This document shows, in pieces, positions 54,261 to 64,000 of a stretch of DNA of 64,000 nucleotides. Origin of the DNA: Melanopsichium pennsylvanicum (lineage: Eukaryota; Basidiomycota; Ustilaginomycetes; Ustilaginales); NCBI GenBank assembly GCA_900208305.1, contig OAPG01000005.1, positions 62,001 through 126,000 on the forward strand. Reading direction: 5' to 3'. Under the pieces are notes generated by a model. It was not told where the DNA came from. It worked only from the letters and a program-made list of their open reading frames with translations, and made no database searches. The position numbers and the translations under genes were made by a program. Position 1 is the first letter of the stretch. Every line of letters begins with the position of its first letter.

Positions 54261-55954
54261 ATGGCTTGTTCAACCCGAACATCACCTTCGCCTCGCTCTC
54301 GCCCTTCAGCAAAGTCGATGAGGTCGTCTCAGCGTATCCCTACTCGTCCCATCCAAATCTCCGACTCCGATACCAATGACGATGACGATGAGGATGAGGA
54401 TGAGGATGAGGATGAGGATGAGGATGGGGGCGAGCCTGACAGCCGAAGCTCCGTGACGACGCACTACGAGGACATGGCGGACGAAGAATCGCAATCTCGT
54501 CTTGCGTCGTCCCCCGATTCAGTACTGGAGTCTGGCGAGGAGATCGATCAGGAGTTGGACGATGTCGCTGACGAGGATGTGCGCTACCTTCGAGAGCTCT
54601 CTCAGGCTGCGGCGAAAGCCACCCAATCTGTTGCCGAAGCCGAGGGTACCACGAAGCTCAGTCCGCGCAAGAGCATGGGCGAGAAGAAGAGCCATAAATT
54701 CGAAGCCCTCTTTGTCATCCTTCTCGACAACGTCAAGCGTTCAGACCTTCTCAGGAAGGAATTCTCCGAATTTGTTCATCCGAGCGCGCGCCTTTCTTTG
54801 CCTGTACCCAAACTTGTCAGCAAGAGGTTTGTCAAAACCAAGGCGACCAAGTTCATCGACATGGTAAGTGCCGCTCTTTTGAGGTGTCGGTGGTGGATTT
54901 CAACAGCTGGGGCTTGAAATTTGAGCTGACCGCGAATTCATTTAACAATCTGCAGTACAATCTGTACGTCCAGACGACCCACCTCCCCGGCGATAACACC
55001 AACCTTTTGCACGTGGGTCTCTCTCTCTCTTTTCGCCGCTGATTAGGGGTTCTTTTTGTTGTGCTTGATCTGATGGGCTGACCGTTTCCAATATCTTATC
55101 CATGTCAGGCTTTGGAGAACTTTCTAGAGGAGCTGATGGATTGCTTCGACCACCCTCAGGAAGTGATCGGTTGGAATCCGTTTGCGGCGTTTGCGGACTT
55201 TGTCGAGGCTGGTGCTGCAATTCGTACGCCACGCATTCTCAAGAGCTGCTCTCGTCTGACCTTGGGCGCCGATTGGGGTCTGCTCAGCATCGAGGACAAG
55301 AAACGGATCGGTCCAGTTTTGTATTCGAGCCTTTTGGAACTGCACCATTTCAGGATGGCCGAAATCGATGAGCTCATGTATCGCTGGTCGGACAAGTTTC
55401 ATCAAGACTCGACTTGCAATACGTGCAACCAGGATCGTTGGGAATGTTTTTTGCTGACCATCTCGGTCGGTATGAAGAAGTGGGGAACCAAGTACATCGA
55501 TGAAGAAACCGCATCTGATACTTCGTCCGAGTCTTCGGGCGACGAGAGCATGGGTGGGGATATAGATGATCATGAACTTCAGAGTGAGAGATCGGGTGTG
55601 TCTGATGATGACAGTGATCTCATTGACCCCATGCTCATTCATATACATATGCCACTCGATGATTCTGAAGAACCCGCTCGAGCATCCATGCGTGGTCTCG
55701 TGTGTCGACAGAACTTCCTGCGCAATTACGGTCCCAACGTTTATGTTTTGCGCATCGTGTCGATGGACTCGATCGGATGTGGCGTTTGGGATAAGAGTGC
55801 TTTCAAGGTCTGCCCTCGTTGCGGATATCGATACGATGGGAAACCTCCTGATAAAACCAGCCTTGTTTGGCGCGATCTCAACAGAGCCATGGACATTCTC
55901 AGAGACCAAATTTCGGCAATTCAAGAAGTCATCGAGTTGCCATGTAATGCATAA
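54261..55954 (+). CDS. Uncharacterised protein with acidic N-terminus and two CxxC pairs
   Basis: Exons 54261-54863, 54956-55012 and 55109-55954 (introns 92 and 96 nt) give 501 residues. The ATG at 54261 is the first in frame. Residues 1-45 are basic and Ser-rich, then an (Asp-Glu)n run encoded by a GATGAG repeat (about 40-55). A folded helical part begins near 150 (HKFEALFVILLDNVKRSDLLRKEF, quoted in part) and crosses both introns (ALENFLEELMDCFDHP, GWNPFAAFADFVEAG). TCNTC (about 322) and CPRCGY (about 461) are two CxxC pairs separated by an acidic stretch and could form one zinc site. The helices plus CxxC faintly recall the fungal DUF4211 family, but I cannot confirm this. Probably nuclear. 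Confidence 0.72.
54376..54426 (+). repeat. GATGAG hexamer repeat coding for Asp-Glu
   Basis: An in-frame coding microsatellite in the 501-residue protein. Six-base units keep the frame when copy number changes. Confidence 0.85.
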
Positions 55955-56401
55955 GACAAGTATTCGTCTCAAGAGTGAGTTGCCATATCGCGAGAATCAT
56001 TCAAGAACAGTAATCGCAATCAATTACGAGCCCCACAACAGCATCCAACACCTACACCAATGCAATCAAGATCCAATTCGAGAGTCGTAACTTAGCCCTC
56101 TTGAGCGCGAGGGTGTGTGAGATGGCCTCTGAAAAAGGGAATGGAAAGCACAGACCAAGAAGCAAAGGTAGAGAGACCCGAGACCAAGTCGAAAGAGAAA
56201 CCTTTGCAACCAGTTGTAGAAATTGCCAACATACCAACGTGCCGTGTACAAGTATAACAGCGCGAACCCAGAGGAAGCACAGAGAGGACCCAGAAAAAGA
56301 GGAAAGGAAGGTGTGGTGGTGGTGGAGAAAGGGTTAGGTTTGGAGGATCAGAAAGTGAGGGGAGGGAAGGGGAGGGGAGGGGAGGGAAAAGGGAATGGTA
56401 G
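55955..56401. other. Convergent 3' interval with G-run array
   Basis: Lies between the ends of the 501-residue gene (+) and FMN1 (-). The right end holds the G-rich array at 56357-56393. No ORF supported. Confidence 0.6.
56357..56393 (+). other. G-quadruplex-prone run array beside the FMN1 stop
   Basis: Seven runs of three or four G separated by one to four A on the plus strand, ending eight bases from the FMN1 stop codon (56402-56404). FMN1 is on the minus strand, so the G-rich strand is the template and its mRNA would be C-rich here. Confidence 0.75.
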
Positions 56402-57624
56402 CTATCGCCCTAGGAAGGGGTCTTGCGAGTAATCTTGGTACAGTGGTCGGGCGAGAGAGTTGACTGTCACCTTCTTGTCCATTTCGATGTCCTCGATCAA
56501 TGCGTCTGTGGTGTTAGTGGCAAGGGATCAAGTGGCAATTCAGAGGGAGTTCGGATGGGGAGAGAAGGTCAGCGTCGATATTCGAGGATTTGCATGGGTG
56601 AGCAAGATTGTCGAAGAGCCATGGCGAGCCAGAAAGATGTCAAATGTACAGAACGAGAATATGTGTACTTGCTGCCGTACCAAAGCTGAGCGATGCCGAT
56701 GCAATGTGATGTAATGCAGATAGGGATGAACTTACCCATCGAATCGTAATTGTATTCGGGCCTAATGTAACCGAGCACCACGACACGGATCTCCAAACCG
56801 TAGAAATCGGAAGCAAACTCGTGCAAGATGTGTACCTCCTGTTGATTGTTTATTTTTGACGTCCAAGCAAGAACGAGATTTGGGTCAGTTTCGGTGTATG
56901 TTCTCTCTTCTCTGCTACAAAAGCAGGCATTTTGGTGGAAATGACTTACGGCGGTCTTGTGGGAATTCTTGTAGAACGGATTCCAGCCGACGCTCATGAC
57001 CATTGGAAACACTTGCGAGTCTTGCTGTCTTAGAGCGACTCGCTTTGTTCTCTTCCTCCTCCCCGCGGCCAAACTGCTGCTTGAAGAACTTGAACTTGCT
57101 GTGGCTCCATGTCGTGCACTGTCGCTGAGATCGGAGCGGCTAACTTGAGCTTCCTTGTCGCTCTCCTCGCGTGCCTCTCGGGCGGCTTGTGGGCTTGGCT
57201 GTTCCCTGCTATTTTGTCGTGTTCGCCGCAATCCACGGTCGAGGAATCCTTCACCGACGTCGCCAATGGGGCTTGCGCCGAGGACGACTTCGTTGTCATC
57301 GTCATCTATAGGGTTGTGTGTTGAGTCAAGATCGGCGTCTTCGGTATCGGTGAGGGACGGATCATCAGGGTCTTGAGGCAGGACACGCGCAAAACCAAAG
57401 TAGACACCTGTACGGGTGAGGAGTGAATCAGGGCCAACGACTCTGGAAGGCAGGTTAGCTGTAGGACAACCGAGATCTTTGGATCCTCGACCGAATCCTT
57501 TCTCTACCTGACCACGGAGGTAGATTGGATAAGGTCGTTCGGGAGCGTGTGGGCCACACACCTCAGGTCGACGGGAAGGAGCGGTGGGCGTTTTGAGTTG
57601 TTGTGCTTGTGTTGAATCTGGCAT
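56402..57624 (-). CDS. FMN1: Riboflavin kinase (three exons) with internal disordered insertion
   Basis: Exons on the minus strand: 57624-56950, 56838-56736 and 56505-56402; introns 111 and 230 nt; 293 residues. It converts riboflavin and ATP to FMN. The six-stranded barrel is recognisable: PYPIYLRGQVEKGFGRGSKD, LGCPTANLPS (the PTAN motif binding Mg-ATP), TGVYFGFARV, then VFPMVMSVGWNPFYKN, EVHILHEFASDFYGLEIRVVVLGYIRPE and NYDSMDALIEDIEMDKKV across the last junction. An acidic then Ser/Arg-rich insertion of about 110 residues (about 95-205) splits the domain. The final exon ends YSQDPFLGR. The frame stays open 50 codons upstream of this ATG as an Arg-rich, acid-free stretch. Confidence 0.93.
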
Positions 57625-59446
<1,822 letters not shown>

Positions 59447-60253
59447 ATGAGGCTCATCATTTTCTCTCGCAATCTGGCCGACCAGTCAGAGGAAAAGTTC
59501 TATCACGAGTTCCACAATGTCCACGCAGAGCAGACGTCCACCATTGCCGCCAACACGGGCATCCTGCACCAATACATTCAGGGCTACGCTGCGAATGTAC
59601 GAAAAGCTAATCCCAAGCTGTCTATTCCTCTGCCCATTCGCGCCGAGGTTGTCAGTGTCGCCTTGCTCACCTGGCCATCCATCAAGGTGATGCGTGGACT
59701 ATTCAGCTCTAGCGGATACCAAAAATCGGCTGGCGCTCACCACTTCGCAGATGCAAGCGTGGTCTGCGCCACCGAAAATCTCGAGCCGGAGCCGGCTGGG
59801 GTGCGAACGTCGAGCCAGGTGATGCTTCACCTCCTGCTCAAACCTCGCGGTGATTCAGCCACCTTCAAATCCAAGTGGGACTCCCATGCGGACCTTGTAC
59901 GCTCTCTGCCAAGCCGTCCTACCCTCTACCAGCGTCATCTTTCCGTACCCCTCACGAGGGAGCAGGCCACGAAACTTTACAAAGGCACGCAGTTCGCCGT
60001 GGGCGAAGGCAACTGGATCGACGGCGGCGTCGAAGAGTTCGTCTTCGACTCGTCGGTCCACATGAACACCTTCCTTGAGGCTTATAGTCAAAAGCTGGAC
60101 GAATCTTACCGTAACTTTGTTGAAGTGTCTGCCAGCTCCGCAGCCATCTTTGACCAGACAGTTGTCTATGGCCCTCAGAGGGGCTTGAAACAGTCCATCG
60201 TGGGAACGGCTATCGGAGCGGCCCTATCGATCAAAGATACTCTGGGATTGTAG
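59447..60253 (+). CDS. EthD-domain protein (tandem dimeric alpha/beta-barrel type)
   Basis: Single exon, 268 residues. The first half begins MRLIIFSRNLADQSEEKFYHEFHNVHAE, the EthD/ferredoxin-like strand-helix start with the typical FYHEFHNVHA segment. The second half has SSQVMLHLLLKPRGDSATFKSKWDSHADLV, which repeats the pattern, so two EthD modules are likely. The end (GLKQSIVGTAIGAALSIKDTLGL) is a Gly/Ala-rich hydrophobic helix. The family includes small ligand-binding or modifying proteins, many of unknown substrate; some fungal members sit in polyketide clusters, but none is visible here. No catalytic role can be assigned. Confidence 0.78.
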   Translation: MRLIIFSRNLADQSEEKFYHEFHNVHAEQTSTIAANTGILHQYIQGYAANVRKANPKLSIPLPIRAEVVSVALLTWPSIKVMRGLFSSSGYQKSAGAHHFADASVVCATENLEPEPAGVRTSSQVMLHLLLKPRGDSATFKSKWDSHADLVRSLPSRPTLYQRHLSVPLTREQATKLYKGTQFAVGEGNWIDGGVEEFVFDSSVHMNTFLEAYSQKLDESYRNFVEVSASSAAIFDQTVVYGPQRGLKQSIVGTAIGAALSIKDTLGL

Positions 60254-61456
60254 GCGGCCGGGTGTCCGCGTTTGGAAATCTCTGATTGCTTCCGTGCATT
60301 CTTTCCTCGTCTTTCCATACATCATATATACAGTTCGCAAACAATGTTCACCAGCTGAAATCTAATGGCTCGTATGTCTCGCACCTCGTGATTACCCCGG
60401 CACAAACAGCCAAAGGCCGCTAGCCACCACCGCTGCCGGCTGAGCGTCTGACCATTGTGGTCAGCCTGATTATGGAATGTATACGTGTCCGATGCCATTC
60501 CAATCTAATTGTAAAATTTGGCCCACATTCGGCTGACGCGGTTTAAATAAGTGTGTAGAAACATTGTTTATTGATCAAGACAGAGTGTGTAATTTCAACA
60601 TGGTCCTGCGATGAGGCTCGTGCAGCCAGCCTGGCGGTGCATGGTAATCACCGGGATATCCGGGTGACCCGATGACCTGACGGATAAAATTACGCGGCTT
60701 TTCAACCAAGATCGGGCGCCTGCAGCCTCACATTCCGAGCAGGCTTTGGCACTCAGCAGCAATAATGCGCATTCCAGCCACACCCAAGTCTATCCAGCCA
60801 AGTAGCCGTGCAAGATACAATAAGACTCGCTGTTCTATTGTGACCAAGTACAACATCCGATGACACACATGGTTCTATGCAGATTTGCTTGAGATCCAAT
60901 GGCATGGTACCAAGCTGACTACAGTAGAGGTGCTGTAGTACCAGTAGGGGTGCTGACAATTGTTGGTGATGATCAACTCCTTCAGGCAAGAAGAACACAG
61001 AGACTGGATAGCCGCAATACTATATGATAGCCTGCATTGTGTAATGCTGAATGTCACAATTTTAAAGCAATCAATAAGGCTGTAAGAAAAAAATAATCAT
61101 CCAAATGCAATGCCGACGATCGGCCACAGTATCGGGTAGATTGGAAAGTTCTTCCCACATTCAGAAGCTTTTTCTGATCTTTGATCTAATCACGTGCGAG
61201 CGATAGCGATTGATCTCGGAGAAAGTGCGTGCAAAGCTTGTGCCGGAAGAAAGCATGCCTGATTTGACACAGGAAGCAGTGACTCACATGTAGCCCCAAC
61301 CGCATGCACGTTTCAATGGAGAGCCTCCCGTCGAGTCAACCTCTACCAACCTCTACCTTGACTCGACATCTTCTTCTTGCAACATATCATCAATTGTCCC
61401 CAATATCACCAACCGCACCTCCTTCAACAAGTCGCTCTGCTACCATCAAAGCAGCC
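60254..61456. other. Gene-free interval before THR4
   Basis: Apart from a possible N-terminal extension of THR4 from 61304, no coding sequence is supported. A TACAGTAGAGGTGCTGTAGTACCAGTAGGGGTGCTG near-duplication sits around 60920-60955. Confidence 0.55.
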
Positions 61457-63151
61457 ATGAAGTATCTCAGCACAAGAGGTGGCACCGAGAGGCTCACTTT
61501 CGAAGACGCCGTCCTCACCGGCCTGGCGCCTAACGGAGGTCTCTACATTCCCTCCACCATCCCTTCCCTCCCCTCAAATTGGGAGACAGAGTGGGCCAAC
61601 CTTTCCTTCTCCGAGCTCTCGCACCGTGTTCTCTCTCTCTACATCCCCAACGACCCATCCCAAGGCGGAATCCCTTCAGACGATCTTCAAAAGGTGATCA
61701 ACAAGTCCTACTCAACTTTTCGACACAAAGACACAACCCCTCTGGTTCGCCTCGACGAGTCCGAGTGGTGTCTCGAGCTCTGGCATGGTCCAACGTTTGC
61801 ATTCAAGGATGTTGCTCTCCAGCTTCTCGGAAACCTCTTCGAATACTTTTTGCAACGCAGAAATGCAGGAAAGCCCCAGAACGAACGCGAAAAGCTCACC
61901 ATCGTAGGCGCCACCTCTGGCGACACGGGCTCGGCAGCTATTCAGGGTGTTCGTTCCAAGGACGACATCTCAATCTTCATCCTCTTCCCCGACGGTCGCG
62001 TTTCTCCCATCCAGGAAGCTCAGATGACCACGGTGCTCGACGACAATGTACACAACGTTTCCGTTCAAGGAACCTTTGACGACTGCCAAGATGTAGTCAA
62101 GGCGCTATTCTCCGATGCCGAGTTCAACAGGAAGCACAGACTCGGTGCTGTCAATTCTATCAACTGGGCTCGTATCCTCGCTCAAATTGTCTACTATTTT
62201 TCGGCCTACTTTAGCTGGAAGAAGCAGTTCGGAAACGCGGCGTCGGAAGCGTTGGAGTTTGTCGTGCCCACGGGCAACTTTGGTGATATTCTCGCAGGGT
62301 ACTATGCAAAGAAGATGGGATTGACGATCAAGAGGTTGGTAGTGGCGACCAACGAAAATGACATTCTGCAGAGATTCTGGGCTACTGGAAGGTACGAGAA
62401 GAACGGAGCAACCTCGAATACTGGCGCCCCTCAGACCGAGGTCGCCCAGGGCTCTTCTGACGGCGCGCAACAGGCGCAGGGCGGTGTTCGTGCAACGCTC
62501 TCTCCCGCCATGGACATTTTGGTATCGAGCAACTTTGAGAGGCTGCTATGGTACATTGCGTACGAATCCCAGCAGTCGTTATCCAACACTGGCTCGGATT
62601 TGGAGAAAGAAGAGGCAGCAGGAAAGCAGCTGGCCACTTGGATGGAGTCTTTGAAGTCCACCGGGAGCATGCAAGTTTCTCAATCCCAACTAGAGATCGC
62701 TCGCCGCGATTTCGCCGCCGAACGTGTCTCGGACGGTGAAATTCGCGAAACCGTTTTGCAATACTTTACCCGTTCGCCCACAGCCGCTTATCCTGCTGGT
62801 AGCTACCTTGTCGACCCTCATACAGCCGTAGGCTTCAAGGCGGCCCACAACGTCCTCGCCAAGGACAATGTGGTGAAGCCGCACCAGATTGTGCTCTCCA
62901 CAGCCCACCCGGCAAAATTCGCCGAGGCGGTGACGAGCAGTTTGGAGAAGGCGGGAGCCGAATTTGATTTCGAGCGAGATGTGTTGCCCAAGGAGATGGT
63001 GGGGTTGCTAGAGAAGGAGAGACGCGTCATCAAGGTCAAGCCAGAAGGCAAGCCTGGGGTAGAGGGATTGGTGACTGCGGTCAAGGGCGTCGTCGAGAAG
63101 CAGGCGGATGTGGTCAAGGCTCGAGCTGGTGCCAACACCGCAAGCGTCTGA
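61457..63151 (+). CDS. THR4: Threonine synthase
   Basis: 564 residues from the ATG at 61457, which gives MKYLSTRGGTERLTFEDAVLTGL (quoted in part) and matches the yeast start. In-frame ATGs at 61304 and 61316 would add up to 51 residues rich in Ser, Thr and Pro with few acidic residues. PLP enzyme of fold type II: Lys117 in PTFAFKDVALQ forms the Schiff base, and VGATSGDTGSAAI binds the cofactor phosphate. NSINWARILAQIVYYFSAYF, PTGNFGDILAGYYAKKMGL and NENDILQRF are conserved. It makes threonine from O-phosphohomoserine in the cytosol. A Gly/Gln-rich insertion (about 320-350) is longer than in yeast. DPHTAVGFKAA and LSTAHPAKFAEAV complete the family pattern. Confidence 0.96.
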   Translation: MKYLSTRGGTERLTFEDAVLTGLAPNGGLYIPSTIPSLPSNWETEWANLSFSELSHRVLSLYIPNDPSQGGIPSDDLQKVINKSYSTFRHKDTTPLVRLDESEWCLELWHGPTFAFKDVALQLLGNLFEYFLQRRNAGKPQNEREKLTIVGATSGDTGSAAIQGVRSKDDISIFILFPDGRVSPIQEAQMTTVLDDNVHNVSVQGTFDDCQDVVKALFSDAEFNRKHRLGAVNSINWARILAQIVYYFSAYFSWKKQFGNAASEALEFVVPTGNFGDILAGYYAKKMGLTIKRLVVATNENDILQRFWATGRYEKNGATSNTGAPQTEVAQGSSDGAQQAQGGVRATLSPAMDILVSSNFERLLWYIAYESQQSLSNTGSDLEKEEAAGKQLATWMESLKSTGSMQVSQSQLEIARRDFAAERVSDGEIRETVLQYFTRSPTAAYPAGSYLVDPHTAVGFKAAHNVLAKDNVVKPHQIVLSTAHPAKFAEAVTSSLEKAGAEFDFERDVLPKEMVGLLEKERRVIKVKPEGKPGVEGLVTAVKGVVEKQADVVKARAGANTASV

Positions 63152-64000
63152 GGCTTTGGCGACTATGTCCTCTGTATACTACACTTTCAAGAATGTCCCA
63201 ATTCATGCCTCTTCGAGCACACTCATACGTTGGCTTTGTTCCGGTGAGCAACAGGGTGCCTTGTGACGATGATGATGGGCCAGCCTAGCAACAAATTTCG
63301 CGTGGGTAATCTAGCAAGATTCGGATTACGTAATCCTTACTTGTGGGCATGTGTGTGCAGCCCGCAGTTATGTTTTTTTTTTATCTCTTTTTTTCCTTAC
63401 TCTTGCTGAGAAAGAGAGAGAAGCTTTTCTTCTGAAACGTGCACCACAGCTGGAAGCACAAGATCCTTGAGCGTCTTCTCGCAGGCCTCACTTCACTCCC
63501 ACATCTCTCCCTCTTCCATCATATCTTACATCGTCCAACAAGCTTCGAAGCTGCCCTAACCCAGCATGTGTACTCCTTCGCAGAAGTTGATCTAGATACT
63601 CCCGCGTCCCTCAAACCTGCCTTTTCTCTGCTCAGCTCAAGTGTCCCCATCAGCACGACTCGAATTTGCTCCTCGCTCAGCTCACTCCCTCCATCGCATC
63701 ATGTCCAACCCCACACACCGTCCCTTTGTGCTCCATCCATGAGAATATTCTTTTTTTTTTTCCTTCATCCTACCCCGGTCTTTCCCTCCTTCTCAGCTTT
63801 ACGCCGCCTCATCCGCTCGATTTCAACGAACCCAAGCTCGTTGGAACAGGTGCTTTTTGAGGATGGCTCTTTCGAAGCCCCACTTCCTAGTCTCTCCCCT
63901 TTCTTCTTCTTCAATGGAGAAGCGGGGGGATCGCAGGCTCATAGGTTGATTGTTTTGATTTTTTGGGGTCAAAAAAGTAAGCCTAGATCGATTTTTTCAA
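63152..64000. other. THR4 3' flank and pyrimidine-rich region at the right edge
   Basis: No supported gene. From about 63470 to 63890 the plus strand is pyrimidine-rich with T tracts, the composition seen before several genes here, so it may be the upstream region of a gene beyond the edge. Confidence 0.5.

Overview
The window looks like a gene-dense stretch of nuclear chromosome from a basidiomycete smut (Ustilaginales or a close relative). This is inferred from short introns with GT..AG ends, mostly intron-poor genes with C-ending codons in highly expressed genes, very long disordered proteins, and the mix of families. I see 22 protein-coding genes (one cut by the left edge). I see no tRNA, rRNA, CRISPR array or intact transposon. 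Exon structures were worked out by eye from splice signals and from agreement with known families.

Layout, left to right: a RING-H2 protein running off the left edge (-); a 4.4-kb gene-free interval; RNR1 ribonucleotide reductase (+); a giant VNX1-type cation/H+ antiporter (+); a small basic Alb1-like protein (+); UFD2 E4 ubiquitin ligase (-); SWC5/BCNT chromatin factor (+); a single-pass membrane protein (-); a UPF0598 protein (-) divergent from mitoribosomal uS8m (+); YOS1 (+); a SIS1-type J protein (-); a 1792-residue disordered orphan (-); a MUG/TDG-type uracil/thymine DNA glycosylase (+); an alpha-arrestin (+); succinate-semialdehyde dehydrogenase (-); the NDUFA12 subunit of complex I (+); kinetochore DSN1 (-); two uncharacterised proteins (+,+); riboflavin kinase FMN1 (-); an EthD-domain protein (+); threonine synthase THR4 (+); and an upstream-type pyrimidine-rich region at the right edge.

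The genes are mostly housekeeping: dNTP supply and repair (RNR1, TDG), chromatin and segregation (SWC5, DSN1), proteostasis (UFD2, SIS1), secretion (YOS1), mitochondria (uS8m, UPF0598, NDUFA12) and metabolism (SSADH, FMN1, THR4). There is no sign of operon logic, a biosynthetic cluster or an integrated element.

The unusual material is mostly in orphans and in non-coding DNA: a 310-bp pure ACACAT hexamer array, a 220-bp CT tract, G/C-run arrays just past the stops of FMN1 and SIS1, 10-20-bp tandem repeats, and a recurring GTAAATTTAC-type palindromic motif confined to gene-free DNA. The best candidates for new biology are the 1792-residue protein with six acidic-(K/L/I)P(L/I) motifs, the 587-residue protein whose WWxxxLCGC / GRTNPxE tail is split by an intron, and the 501-residue protein with two CxxC pairs.
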